A DNA stretch of 64,000 bases from Bacillota bacterium. Lineage in GTDB: Bacteria; Bacillota; Clostridia; Oscillospirales; Oscillospiraceae. The number at the start of each line of letters is the position of its first letter. Within the stretch, counting starts at the first letter, position 1. Under the pieces are notes generated by a model, which did no database searches, was not told the DNA's origin, and worked only from the letters and a program-made list of their open reading frames with translations. Shown here in pieces: positions 30,665-39,635 of the stretch. The DNA is taken from positions 1 through 64,000 of the forward strand of contig JAEXCS010000046.1 of NCBI GenBank assembly GCA_023402075.1, in the 5' to 3' direction. Made by a program: the position numbers and the translations under genes.

Positions 30665-31492
30665 TTATAAAAACAGTGCGCTCTGCGCCGGACGGGTATA
30701 ATTCTCCTCCAGCATGGCCTTATGCGACAAAAACGCCGGGTCGTCGAAATATTTCGCGTCCAGCGGACACTTTGCCACACAGGCCTGACACTTGATGCAT
30801 GTCCCCGGAACGTTGGCCACGTTGTTCGGGTCAATGGCTCCCATGGGGCAGACGGCGGCGCACACGCCGCACTGAGAGCACTTTTTCATATCCGTCGCAG
30901 GTTTTGCCTTCAGGAACTTGGCGGGCTGACCGTCTGTTCCCAGCGGCGTGTAATAGGGCGCGGCGGGGTCGCCGGGCACCTGCACAGGGGTGGGCGTCTC
31001 CGTCAGCGACAAAAGCTTTTCCGCAACTTTTTTGCCGAAGTCCTCTGCCTGATCCAAGTCCTGTGCATTGGGTCGGCCGTGGGCCAGTTCGGTTGCAAAA
31101 GCGTGCTGGCCCACAAAGGCGGCAGCAGACACAGTATGGAAGCCATGGGCCTCCATCTCCGCGCACAGCTCGGCCAGTGCATTGTCAAAGCTCCGGTTGC
31201 CAAACAGCACCACCGGCACAGCCAGTGCGCCGTTACCCGTCAGCTTGTTCTGGAAATAAGGCAGAATCTTGTTGGGGACGCGCCCCGCGTAGGTGGGAGT
31301 GGCCACAATTACCAAGTCGCCCGGCGTAAAGGAAACTTCCTTTCCGCGCGCCACGGGCAGGGAAATATTCGTGACCGTCACGGGTTTTCCCAGCTTGTAA
31401 GCCGCCCCCTTGGCCACAGCCATCGCCACCTTTTCGGTGGAGCCTGTGGCACTGAAATAAACCACCCGTACTCTCTGGATCGCCATATCCAT
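30665..31492 (-). CDS. EFR1-type flavodoxin-ferredoxin fusion protein
   Basis: A 275-residue redox protein. Residues about 8-160 are a flavodoxin-like FMN domain beginning VVYFSATGSTEKVA, with VIVATPTYAGRVP as the second flavin loop. A linker leads to two [4Fe-4S] clusters: CSQCGVCAAVCPMGAID and CIKCQACVAKCPLDAKYF, each a C-x2-C-x2-C-x3-CP motif. Such proteins pass electrons between ferredoxin pools and flavin enzymes in anaerobes; the partners are unknown. An AAGGGGG site precedes the ATG. It lies 30 bp after the small cysteine-protein gene, at the end of a long operon. Confidence 0.9.
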   Translation of the reverse strand: MDMAIQRVRVVYFSATGSTEKVAMAVAKGAAYKLGKPVTVTNISLPVARGKEVSFTPGDLVIVATPTYAGRVPNKILPYFQNKLTGNGALAVPVVLFGNRSFDNALAELCAEMEAHGFHTVSAAAFVGQHAFATELAHGRPNAQDLDQAEDFGKKVAEKLLSLTETPTPVQVPGDPAAPYYTPLGTDGQPAKFLKAKPATDMKKCSQCGVCAAVCPMGAIDPNNVANVPGTCIKCQACVAKCPLDAKYFDDPAFLSHKAMLEENYTRPAQSALFL

Positions 31493-31522
31493 TTTCCCCC
31501 TTGTTCTGTTTTCAAACCGCCC

Positions 31523-31741
31523 TCAAAGCGAAAAGTCCTCTTCCCTCAGCCGCGCCGTCTCCAAGGACGCAGGCCTGGGCGGAATCCTTTTCAGCGGGTC
31601 GTATCGAAAGCTGCGGCAGCTGCTCTCCACAGGGACGATTCCCCGCTTCACGCAGGCCACGTCCCGCTCATTGATCTGCGCACCCCTCAGGCAATACGCG
31701 CATCGGGGATCGATGTCCTTGCGAAACAGCACAAAAGTCAC
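31523..31741 (-). CDS. Small conserved cysteine-containing protein in the clpE operon
   Basis: A 72-residue protein with four cysteines: CAYC near the start (a C-x2-C pair), then VACVKRGI and SSCRSFRYDPLKR. The C-terminal part RYDPLKRIPPRP is basic and proline-rich. The cysteine spacing resembles small zinc-binding proteins of clostridia with this same ending; no function is known to me. It may start at GTG 31741 or at a second GTG three codons later, which is better placed behind GAGGTG. It begins 15 bp after the clpE stop, so the two are co-transcribed; a role near ClpE, whose own N-terminus binds zinc, is only a guess. Confidence 0.7.
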   Translation of the reverse strand: MTFVLFRKDIDPRCAYCLRGAQINERDVACVKRGIVPVESSCRSFRYDPLKRIPPRPASLETARLREEDFSL

Positions 31742-31756
31742 CTCAATTCACAGCCC

Positions 31757-34075
31757 TTAAAGAGCCTCAATTTGTATTCCCTCACCCTCCACCGTGGCCC
31801 GAATTTGAGACACGGGGTGCTCGTAGCTGTCAATCATCTTCGCCGCCATGGGGTCCTCCAGCTCTTTCTGGATGGTGCGGCGCAGATTCCGCGCGCCATA
31901 GGTGGTGGAATAGGATTTGCGGGTGAGATATGCCAGCAGTCCGTCGCCATAGGTCAGCGTCACGCCCTTTTCCTTCAGGGACGTGGTCAGTTCCTCCAGC
32001 ATAATGCGGGCGATGGACTGGAAATTCTCCTCACTGAGACGGTTGAAGCAGATCACCTCGTCCACCCGGTTGATAAATTCAGGACGGAGGAACTGCTCCA
32101 GCCCCTTCATGGCCTTGGCCCTGTCCTGCTGTCCGGCCGTGCGGTCAAAGCCCACCGTTCCCTCTTTGGTGGCGCTGCCCGCGTTGGAAGTCATGACAAT
32201 GACGGTATTTTCAAAGTTGACCTTTCGCCCGTGGGCATCGGTAATTTCGCCGTCGTCCAAAATTTGCAGCAGGATGTTCAGCACATCCGGATGGGCCTTT
32301 TCAATTTCATCGAACAGAACCACGGCATAGGGCTTTCGGCGGATTTTCTCCGTCAGCTGGCCCGCCTCGTCATAGCCCACATAGCCGGGTGGGGATCCCA
32401 CAATGCGGGAGACGGAGTGCTTTTCCATAAACTCGGACATATCCAGCCTGATCAGGGAATCCGGCGTGTTGAACAGATCCGTGGCCAGCTGCTTCACCAG
32501 CTCCGTTTTACCAACGCCGGTGGGGCCGACGAAGATAAAGCTGACAGGCTTGCGCTTGGGGCTGATGCCCACACGGTTCCGCCGCACAGCGGCGGTGACA
32601 GATTCCACGGCCTCGTCCTGCCCCACAATGTGGGTTTTCAGGCGGCTGGAAAGCTGGCTCAGGCGCTGAAACTCCTGTTCCCGGATGCGGGAGGCGGGAA
32701 TCTTGGTCCACAGCTCAATGACGTGGGCCAGATTTTCCATGGCCAACTGGGGGTCACCCTTGTCCAAAAGAATTTGCAGCTCCGTTCCAAGCTTGGCCTG
32801 TTTGCTCTTTAAAAGGGCCATCCGGGCATAATCCGGCTCGGCGCCTTCCTCGGCGGCCAGCTCCTCCAGCATGGCAGTTTCCTTCTCATAGTCGTCCAGC
32901 TCCCGCTGAATTTCCATACGGCGGGAAATGTCCGGGTCTTTCAGATTCAGGTCGGAGCAAGCCTCGTCAATCAGGTCGATGGCCTTGTCCGGCAAAAAGC
33001 GGTCAGTAATGTACCGCTCGGAAAGCAGCACTGCCTGACGCAAAATCCCGTCGGAGAGCTTTACGCCGTGGAACGTCTCGTACTTGGGGGCCAGTCCCTT
33101 TAAAATCTGGATAGAGTCCTCCAAAGACGGTTCACTCACCGTCACCGGCTGAAAGCGCCGCTCCAGCGCGGTGTCTTTTTCAATGGACTTGCGGTATTCG
33201 GTGAAGGTGGTGGCGCCGATGACCTGAATTTCGCCCCGGGACAGGGCGGGCTTCAGGATATTGGCGGCGTTCATGCTGCCCTCGGCGTCTCCCGCACCCA
33301 CGATGGTGTGCACCTCGTCGATCATGAGGATGATGTTCCCCAGCCGCTTCACCTCGTCGATCAGGCCCTTCATCCGGGACTCAAACTGGCCACGGAACTG
33401 CGTCCCCGCCACCAAGGCGGTCAAATCCAGAAGATAGACCTCCTTCTCCCGCAGCTTGAAGGGGACCTTCCCATCCGCGATGCGCTGGGAAAGCCCTTCG
33501 GCGATGGCGGTTTTGCCAACGCCCGGCTCGCCGATCAAGCAGGGATTGTTCTTCTGGCGGCGATTGAGAATCTGGATCACCCGCTCAATCTCCTGCTCCC
33601 GCCCGATGACCGGGTCCAGCTTGCCGGACTTGGCCCGCTCCGTCAGGTTCAGGCAATAGCTCTCCAGAAATTTACGTTTTTTGTCGCCCTTGTGTTCCCG
33701 ATCCCGCTCCGCCCGGGCAGAGCCTCCGGAGGGCTGCTCATCGTTTCGGGAAGACTCGCCATTGTTAAACAGCCGGTTCAAAAACGGGAAGGTGGCTGTT
33801 TTGCCCTCTTCCTCTTCGGGTTCGGCCGTTTCGCCCTTGGGCAAATCCTCTACGTTCTCCACACCGTCGAAGGCCTGAAGCATCTCGTTGTTCAGAGTTT
33901 CCAGATCGTCGTCGGAAATTCCCATCCGCTTCATCATATCATCTACCTGCGGCAGCCCCAGATCCTTGGCGCAGCGCAGGCACAGGCCCTCGTTTACCGT
34001 GTTATCCCCGTCCAGACGGGAGATGAACACCACGGCCACATTTTTTTTGCATCTTGAGCAAAGTTTCGGTTGCAT
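31757..34075 (-). CDS. clpE: ClpE-type AAA+ unfoldase with N-terminal zinc finger
   Basis: A 772-residue Hsp100 ATPase that unfolds proteins for ClpP. A zinc finger with C6, C9, C32 and C35 opens the protein, followed by an acidic linker (about 70-130). AAA1 has Walker A GEPGVGKTA (182-190) and Walker B IILMIDEVHTI. A middle coiled-coil domain with a UVR-like stretch lies at about 400-460. AAA2 has GPTGVGKTE, the loop GSPPGYVGY, and VVLFDEIEKAHPDVLNI. The long repeat N-domain of ClpC is absent, and this plus the zinc finger favours ClpE over ClpC. No CtsR direct repeat is visible upstream, so control may be by the operon. GGAGG precedes the ATG. Confidence 0.9.
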   Translation of the reverse strand: MQPKLCSRCKKNVAVVFISRLDGDNTVNEGLCLRCAKDLGLPQVDDMMKRMGISDDDLETLNNEMLQAFDGVENVEDLPKGETAEPEEEEGKTATFPFLNRLFNNGESSRNDEQPSGGSARAERDREHKGDKKRKFLESYCLNLTERAKSGKLDPVIGREQEIERVIQILNRRQKNNPCLIGEPGVGKTAIAEGLSQRIADGKVPFKLREKEVYLLDLTALVAGTQFRGQFESRMKGLIDEVKRLGNIILMIDEVHTIVGAGDAEGSMNAANILKPALSRGEIQVIGATTFTEYRKSIEKDTALERRFQPVTVSEPSLEDSIQILKGLAPKYETFHGVKLSDGILRQAVLLSERYITDRFLPDKAIDLIDEACSDLNLKDPDISRRMEIQRELDDYEKETAMLEELAAEEGAEPDYARMALLKSKQAKLGTELQILLDKGDPQLAMENLAHVIELWTKIPASRIREQEFQRLSQLSSRLKTHIVGQDEAVESVTAAVRRNRVGISPKRKPVSFIFVGPTGVGKTELVKQLATDLFNTPDSLIRLDMSEFMEKHSVSRIVGSPPGYVGYDEAGQLTEKIRRKPYAVVLFDEIEKAHPDVLNILLQILDDGEITDAHGRKVNFENTVIVMTSNAGSATKEGTVGFDRTAGQQDRAKAMKGLEQFLRPEFINRVDEVICFNRLSEENFQSIARIMLEELTTSLKEKGVTLTYGDGLLAYLTRKSYSTTYGARNLRRTIQKELEDPMAAKMIDSYEHPVSQIRATVEGEGIQIEAL

Positions 34076-34149
34076 TGTATACCTCCAGAATTACAGTGGG
34101 CGTCCGGAACGCCGTGCCGGCCATGCCGGCGTGGGAAATCCGGGAAAGT

Positions 34150-34941
34150 TCAGTAGAAAAGCAGGTCCAGCGGACCGCTTGCGACAAAAAAGCGCAGCAG
34201 ATAGGTTTGGCTCACCGTTTCCGCGTCAAAAGAGACGCGGGCGCTTCGCAGCAGCCAGACAAGCAGAAAAATCAGCAGTGCGCCCTGAAGCAGACCGATG
34301 AGCGCGCCGCCCAGCCCATTAATAAAGTGGATGCCCGGCAGCTTTGTGGCCACATCCAGTGCCTTTGCCACCAGATGGAGCAGCAATAGCAGCGCCACGA
34401 AGGACAAGGCAAAAATGAGCATGTACACGAAGGATTCCGTCACGCTGTCCGCCACGGCCATCGCCAAAGAAACGCCGGTTTCGCGAACCTTTTCCGCCGC
34501 CTTATCCGACAGGGATTTTGTCAGCGTGTCGTCCCAGCCCATCAGCCGCAGCAGCTCTCCAGCCTGTATGCGAAGCATGGAGCTGTCCTCCCCGCTGCTT
34601 CCTGCGGAAGACGACGCGCTGCCGGTGCTTTGCATCGGAAGCTCGGGCTGCACAGGGTTCACAGCTCCGCCCCCCGCCGGGGGCAGACTCTCCGCCTGAG
34701 AGGAAGCGCCGCCGCTCATGGCATCGTCCACTCTTTCGGAAATTGCGGACTCAATCACAGGCCGAAGCAGCTCCACAGCCATAGGCGTTAGCTCCCGGGC
34801 CGCAAACGTGGATCCCGTAAGCGCAAGAACCACGATCACAAGCCCCACCACGGAGCGAAACAGGCCCCGCCATGCCCCATAAATCAGGAAGCCCAGCAGT
34901 AAAGCCGCGAGAATAAGGTCTATTATAACAGCAGTTTTCAA
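34150..34941 (-). CDS. CvpA-family membrane protein
   Basis: A 263-residue protein with four hydrophobic segments, at about 5-27, 30-48, 160-190 and 205-240, matching the CvpA (colicin V production) fold. GAWRGLFRSVVGLV after the first helix is typical of CvpA. A large Ser/Gly/Ala-rich extracellular loop (about 80-135) separates the second and third helices, longer than in simple CvpA proteins. The role of CvpA in Firmicutes is not settled; links to envelope stress and division have been proposed. It starts with TTG at 34941 behind AGGTAGG. In the operon it lies between the DUF5711 protein and clpE. Confidence 0.85.
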   Translation of the reverse strand: MKTAVIIDLILAALLLGFLIYGAWRGLFRSVVGLVIVVLALTGSTFAARELTPMAVELLRPVIESAISERVDDAMSGGASSQAESLPPAGGGAVNPVQPELPMQSTGSASSSAGSSGEDSSMLRIQAGELLRLMGWDDTLTKSLSDKAAEKVRETGVSLAMAVADSVTESFVYMLIFALSFVALLLLLHLVAKALDVATKLPGIHFINGLGGALIGLLQGALLIFLLVWLLRSARVSFDAETVSQTYLLRFFVASGPLDLLFY

Positions 34942-35008
34942 CTTTGCCTACCTCTCCACTCGTAAATAATTTGTGAACCGCACTGAAATATCGACCAAAA
35001 CTGCACGT

Positions 35009-36187
35009 TCATGGCAAAAAGCGCACCGCTCGCTCCGCCGCCAGCAGCAAAGCAGAGCCATCCTCGCCCATCAGCGCCTCTCGCGCGTAATCCGTCCCGT
35101 TCAGGGAGGCATATTGCTCAAGCTGCGGCGTGTAAATCACCAGCTTGTCGGCGTACAGCACCGCGATGTACCGCCCGGCGGCGGAAACACTTAAAATTTC
35201 ATCGCTGACATTTAAGGTTGCAATTTCCTGTCCGTCCGCTCCCACCGTCACAAGGCGGCCCACGCTGCCGGACTGATAGCGGTTCAGCAGCAGGACGGCA
35301 TAGCCCTCGCCATGGAGGTCATACTCCCGCAGATAAGCCCCGCCATAGGAATACGAAGCGGAAAGCTCCCGCGCGTCGGCGCTGAAATACACCCCGTCGT
35401 CGCAGACCAGCGCCAGATTTCGGCTCACCGTCCCCATGTCGTAGCACACGCCCTCCCCCACAGTCCAGGAGGTGATGGGGTCCTGTGCCGTCAGGTCATA
35501 GAGCACAACACCCGAGGCAAAGGCCCCGCCGGACTGGCCCAGCGTTACAGCCGCCAGATACTTCCCGTCATCGGTAGGGTAAGCCCCGGAGATAAAGCGC
35601 TCCGACGACCGGAACTCAAACAGCTCGTTTCCCGCCGCGTCATAGACCACCACGGAAGCCTTATAGCTCTGCTTGCGGGCAGTCACCGCCAGCTCGCCGC
35701 CTTGATTCAGCACAGCGGCAATATACGGCTCCGTCTCCCCCGCGGTAAGCTGGTAAACCAGTCCGTTCTTATCCAATACGTACAGCTCCGTGCCTCCCAC
35801 GTCATAGGCCACGGCCCTGTCCCCCTGCGCACTCAGTGCCGGAGACTCCATTTTCACCGATGCGGACCAGATGGTTTTTCCGTTTCCGTCCACTAAGGAA
35901 AGGGCAGTGTCGGACAAAACCGCAAGGGTATTGCCCAGCTTTGCATAGCGGTTTCTGTGGGATGCGTCGTAGGTATAGCCTGTGGAGCCGTCTCCTTCGC
36001 TTTTGCCATAGGAAACATAGCGCCGCAAAACGTCCAGTCCCGTGCCGTCTCTCCACGCCGCGGCCAGCACCACGCCCAGCACCGCCAAAAGCAGCAGGAA
36101 AAAGGCCAGAAAGCCCCGCAGGCGATGCCTTGGCGGGCGGTCTTCCTCGTCGTTGTCATTCCAGATGTCGTTCCGTTTATCAGCCAT
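35009..36187 (-). CDS. DUF5711-family membrane-anchored beta-propeller-like protein
   Basis: A 392-residue protein with a charged cytosolic N-terminus, one transmembrane helix (about 26-48) and a large extracytoplasmic domain of repeated beta-strands. Repeats such as TLAVLSDTALSLVDGNGKTIW and GTELYVLDKNGLVYQL suggest a WD40-like or PQQ-like propeller. The family (DUF5711) occurs in clostridia beside truA and cvpA and has no known function. The ATG at 36187 is chosen; it overlaps the truA stop by 8 bases, showing translational coupling. No enzyme motifs are visible. The best reading is a surface sensor or scaffold. Confidence 0.75.
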   Translation of the reverse strand: MADKRNDIWNDNDEEDRPPRHRLRGFLAFFLLLLAVLGVVLAAAWRDGTGLDVLRRYVSYGKSEGDGSTGYTYDASHRNRYAKLGNTLAVLSDTALSLVDGNGKTIWSASVKMESPALSAQGDRAVAYDVGGTELYVLDKNGLVYQLTAGETEPYIAAVLNQGGELAVTARKQSYKASVVVYDAAGNELFEFRSSERFISGAYPTDDGKYLAAVTLGQSGGAFASGVVLYDLTAQDPITSWTVGEGVCYDMGTVSRNLALVCDDGVYFSADARELSASYSYGGAYLREYDLHGEGYAVLLLNRYQSGSVGRLVTVGADGQEIATLNVSDEILSVSAAGRYIAVLYADKLVIYTPQLEQYASLNGTDYAREALMGEDGSALLLAAERAVRFLP

Positions 36188-36935
36188 TGAGCCGCTCATC
36201 CCCATACCAAAGTTTTGTCAGGTACAGTCCGCCCGGCGGGACGGTAGGCCCCGCCGCGCTGCGATCCCGGCCTTCAAGAATTGCCGGAATGTCCTCCGGG
36301 GCAAATTTTCCCTCCGCCGCGTAGAGCACCGTCCCTGTGATGGCACGCACCATATTATACAAAAACCCGTCAGCGCAGACCTTTAATTCTAAAAGGTCCC
36401 CACTGCGGGAGACATCGCAGTAGTAAATTGTGCGGACGGTGGACTTTGTCTCCGTCCCCACACTACGCACCGCCGCAAAGTCGTGCGTTCCCACAAACAT
36501 GCCGGCGGCACGGCTTAAAAACTCCTCATCCAGCCGCTTTGGGTAAAAATATGCCCGGTTCACATAGAAGGGATTTTTGAATGTCGAGTTGAAAATGCGG
36601 TAAGTATATTCTTTTTTAATGCAGGAGCCGATGGCGTTGAAATCCATGTCCACCTCCAGCGCTTCCCGCACGGCGATGTCCTGTGGGGTGTGCGTGTTCA
36701 CGGCAAAGGGAAGCCGCTCCGCAGGGATACGGCTTTCCGTGCGGAAATTGGCCACGTACCGCTCGGCGTGGACTCCTGCGTCGGTGCGGCCGCATCCGGT
36801 GAGATGCACCGGACCTCCGCAAACCTCCGCCAGCGCCTTTTCCAGCGTCCCGCAGACGGAGACAGCATTTTTCTGCACCTGCCACCCGTGGTAGGCGGCG
36901 CCGTTGTACATCAGTTTCAGGGCAATATTCCGCAT
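36180..36935 (-). CDS. truA: tRNA pseudouridine(38-40) synthase TruA
   Basis: A 251-residue enzyme that isomerises uridines 38-40 in the anticodon arm. The catalytic aspartate lies in GCGRTDAGVHA, and LKLMYNGAAYHGWQVQ opens the protein as in the family. YNMVRAITGTVLYAAEGK in the C-terminal half is also conserved. Length is typical. GAGGAGAG precedes the ATG. In many Firmicutes truA directly follows ecfA1-ecfA2-ecfT, as here apart from one intervening gene; the usual downstream rplM-rpsI are missing and DUF5711-cvpA-clpE take their place. Confidence 0.95.
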   Translation of the reverse strand: MRNIALKLMYNGAAYHGWQVQKNAVSVCGTLEKALAEVCGGPVHLTGCGRTDAGVHAERYVANFRTESRIPAERLPFAVNTHTPQDIAVREALEVDMDFNAIGSCIKKEYTYRIFNSTFKNPFYVNRAYFYPKRLDEEFLSRAAGMFVGTHDFAAVRSVGTETKSTVRTIYYCDVSRSGDLLELKVCADGFLYNMVRAITGTVLYAAEGKFAPEDIPAILEGRDRSAAGPTVPPGGLYLTKLWYGDERLNG

Positions 36936-36987
36936 GACAGCTCTCCTCTGTGATATTGAAGCGGCTTGTGCTTCGCATCTTCCGCCT

Positions 36988-37884
36988 TTACGACACGGCA
37001 GGCGGCATAAGCCGGGACGTTACCTCTCCCTGTTCGTGGGCAATGCGGGCTGTTTCCAATTGAAATTCATAGAAGCGTCCGTCCTCTCCCGTGCAGGTAA
37101 AGGTCAGCGTCACCCGATCCCCGTTGCGGCACACCAGCGCGTTGTCCCACGCCTGTGGTCCAAACAGATTCCGCCCCGTCTCATCCTCCACGGCAGGCAG
37201 GCTTTTGGCCAGCTTTCCATTGCAATACAACTGAAAGGCCGGGTCTTTTACGGCCACACTCTCATCGCCGTCCAGCACGGAAAGACGGCACTCCGTGTTA
37301 ATCCGCATCACGCCCACCCCGGGCGTGGGAAGGGATTTTCGCACATAGGTCATGCCGCCTTCTTTCAAATCCACCCGCAGCGCTGCGGTCATAAACAGCG
37401 TATTGGGATACTCCGCCAGCCGTTCTTGGGAAAAGGCGCCGCCGTCCTCCACCTCCACCGCCAAAGATACGGAGCCGTCCTTCCCGCTCTGTCTGCCGGG
37501 AAGCGGCAGCGTCACAGGCGCGGTATAGGTCCCATCGGCGCTTTGCTCCAGCGGGATAGAGCTCATGTTTCCCCCCGCGTCAATCAGCAGCGTTACCGCC
37601 GCGTCCGCCCGGTCTTCCCAAAGCCGCAGAGCTATCTCCGCCGTTGCCGTCCCCTTCGTCTCGTCCGTCCCAGCAGGTGTCAGCTCAAAGCTTTCCGTCA
37701 GGTAGTCGGCGTTCTCCGGGGTGGTTAATACGGGCGCTTTCTCCTTTGGAAAGGAAATCGCAGCCGAGCTGTTTTCACGCAATGCCCGCAGTCGGCTGCC
37801 CTGCAAAAGGACAAGGCCCGCCAGCACGGCACACAGCGCCAGTACCAGACCCAGCAGCCATAGAATCAGTCTTTTTTCCCTCAT
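36988..37884 (-). CDS. Membrane-anchored protein of unknown function between ecfT and truA
   Basis: A 298-residue protein with a short basic N-terminus, one hydrophobic helix (about 5-30) and a beta-rich extracytoplasmic domain. Segments such as GTATAEIALRLWEDRADAA and GSVSLAVEVEDGG look like Ig-like or bacterial adhesin-type strands. Two cysteine pairs are present in the C-terminal half (CRLSVLDG, LYCNGK, LVCRNGD, FTCTGE). I do not recognise the family. The ATG at 37884 with AGGAAAGG is preferred over a more distal upstream start. It sits in the ECF-truA operon, 64 bp after ecfT, where other genomes have no gene. Confidence 0.65.
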   Translation of the reverse strand: MREKRLILWLLGLVLALCAVLAGLVLLQGSRLRALRENSSAAISFPKEKAPVLTTPENADYLTESFELTPAGTDETKGTATAEIALRLWEDRADAAVTLLIDAGGNMSSIPLEQSADGTYTAPVTLPLPGRQSGKDGSVSLAVEVEDGGAFSQERLAEYPNTLFMTAALRVDLKEGGMTYVRKSLPTPGVGVMRINTECRLSVLDGDESVAVKDPAFQLYCNGKLAKSLPAVEDETGRNLFGPQAWDNALVCRNGDRVTLTFTCTGEDGRFYEFQLETARIAHEQGEVTSRLMPPAVS

Positions 37885-37948
37885 GGGCGGCCTTTCCTCT
37901 CTTCGTTTCTTTTCTCCGGAGTTCTTAATTGCCTTGCGCGCCGTTGCT

Positions 37949-38752
37949 TTAAAATCCAATACGGCCCAGCACAATCACGCTTGCCGTCACCGCCCCGCCG
38001 AACATCAAGGCCAAAACGTCCCGGGCGGCGTATTTCAGGGGGTTCAGCTTCGTCCGCCCCTCGCCGCCGTGATAACAGCGGCACTCCATGGCAACCGCCA
38101 GCTCGTCCGCCCGGCGAAATGCACTGACGAACAAGGGCACCAAAATGGGAATCAGGGCCTTGGCCTTGTGAAACAGGTTGCCGCTTTCAAAATCCGCGCC
38201 CCGGGCCTTCTGGGCAGACATGATTTTATCAGTCTCTTCAATCAGTGTGGGAATAAAGCGCAGGGCAATAGACATCATCATTGCCAGCTCGTGAACCGGC
38301 ACTTTTACCTTTTTCAGTCCGCCCATCAGCCTCTCCAGCCCGTCTGTCAGGCGGATGGGACTGGTGGTGTAGGTCAAAAGAAACGTTCCCATAATCAGCA
38401 GCATGATGCGCATTACCATCCGCACCGCCATGGCAAGTCCCTCCCGCGAGACGTGGAGCACGCCAAACCGGAACAGATCGTCGCCCGGGGTGAAAAACAG
38501 ATTCAGAACGCCGGTGAACAGAATAATGAACAGCACCGGCTTCAAGCCCCGTACCAGCGCCCGGGCGCCTACCCGGGAGATACGGGCGCACCCAACAAAC
38601 ATAAGAATCATGATTCCGTAAGTCAGCACAGAGTCCGCCGCAAACAAACCCACGATATAAAAAAGCGTCAGCAAAAGCTTGGTTCTGGGGTCCAGCCGGT
38701 GGGCCACGGTGTTTCCCGGGAAATACTGCCCCAGGGTAATATCCTTCAGCAT
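37949..38752 (-). CDS. ecfT: Energy-coupling factor transporter transmembrane protein EcfT
   Basis: A 267-residue membrane scaffold of group II ECF importers, which joins the ATPase pair to interchangeable vitamin-binding S components. Five to six hydrophobic segments are visible. The two Ala-Arg-Gly-type coupling motifs are SAQKARGADF and MECRCYHGG near the C-terminal third. YFPGNTVAHRLDPRTKLLLT is the typical N-terminal block. GGAGGG precedes the ATG, which overlaps the ecfA2 stop by 7 bases. No S-component gene lies in the window. Confidence 0.94.
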   Translation of the reverse strand: MLKDITLGQYFPGNTVAHRLDPRTKLLLTLFYIVGLFAADSVLTYGIMILMFVGCARISRVGARALVRGLKPVLFIILFTGVLNLFFTPGDDLFRFGVLHVSREGLAMAVRMVMRIMLLIMGTFLLTYTTSPIRLTDGLERLMGGLKKVKVPVHELAMMMSIALRFIPTLIEETDKIMSAQKARGADFESGNLFHKAKALIPILVPLFVSAFRRADELAVAMECRCYHGGEGRTKLNPLKYAARDVLALMFGGAVTASVIVLGRIGF

Positions 38753-39612
38753 CCCTCCGCCCCCTTTCGCAGGGCCAGAAGTTGCCGCTCCAAATCTTCC
38801 ACAGTGTAAACCGCAGGGTCCACCGCAAGGCCGCGGGCTTTCAGCGCCATGGCCACCCGGGTAATCTGGGGCACGTCCAGTCCGGCGGAGAGCAGCTCGT
38901 CCGCCCGTCCGAAGACCTCCTTGGGCGTTCCCTCCATCAGCACCCGGGCAGATTTTAAAACCAGCACGCGGTCTGCCGAGCGGGCCACCTCGTCCATGCT
39001 GTGGCTCACCATAATGACTGTGCCGTTTTTATTCCGATGATAGTCCCGGATGTTGGCCAGCAGATTTTCCCGTCCCGCGGGGTCCAGCCCCGCCGTAGGC
39101 TCGTCCAGAATCAACACCCTCGGCTCCATGGCCAGCACCCCCGCCAGCGCCACCCGGCGCTTCTGCCCGCCGGAAAGCTCAAAGGGGGACTTTTCCAACT
39201 GGTCGTCCCGAATGCCCACCAGCCGCGCGGCCTCCCGCACGCAGCGGTCCAGCGCGTCTCCGGTTTTGCCCATATTGGCGGGGCCGAAGGCAATATCCTT
39301 ATAAACCGTCTCCTCAAACAACTGATACTCAGGATACTGAAACACCAGCCCCACCCGAAACCGCACGTCCCGAATTTTTTTCGGTTGGGCCCAGATGTCC
39401 TTCCCCTCCAGCAAAATCTGCCCGGAGGTGGGCCGCAGCAGCCCGTTGAGGTGCTGAATCAGGGTGGACTTTCCCGAGCCGGTGTGCCCGATGACGCCCA
39501 AAAATTCTCCGTCCGCCACGTCAAAGCTCATACTTTCCACGGCGCTGCGCTGAAAGGGTGTGCCAATCCCATAGGTATGGGTCAGATTGATGACCTTTAA
39601 AATCGGTTCCAA
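38746..39612 (-). CDS. ecfA2: Energy-coupling factor ATPase EcfA2
   Basis: A 288-residue ATPase of the ECF module. Walker A is GHTGSGKST, Q-loop FQYPEYQLF, signature LSGGQKRRVALAG, Walker B VLILDEPTAGLDP, and H-loop IMVSHSMDE. The DEPTAGLDP form and the 280-plus length fit EcfA2. The TTG at 39612 is chosen as start since GGAAGGAACAG precedes it and the protein then opens with LKVINLTHTYG. It follows ecfA1 by 23 bp. Confidence 0.93.
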   Translation of the reverse strand: MEPILKVINLTHTYGIGTPFQRSAVESMSFDVADGEFLGVIGHTGSGKSTLIQHLNGLLRPTSGQILLEGKDIWAQPKKIRDVRFRVGLVFQYPEYQLFEETVYKDIAFGPANMGKTGDALDRCVREAARLVGIRDDQLEKSPFELSGGQKRRVALAGVLAMEPRVLILDEPTAGLDPAGRENLLANIRDYHRNKNGTVIMVSHSMDEVARSADRVLVLKSARVLMEGTPKEVFGRADELLSAGLDVPQITRVAMALKARGLAVDPAVYTVEDLERQLLALRKGAEGC

Positions 39613-39635
39613 TGCTCTGTTCCTTCCTGTCCTGT

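Noticed and set aside
34076..34149. CtsR or HrcA operator in front of clpE
   Set aside because: No GGTCAAA direct repeat or CIRCE-type inverted repeat is present; the gap instead looks like an ordinary intercistronic region.
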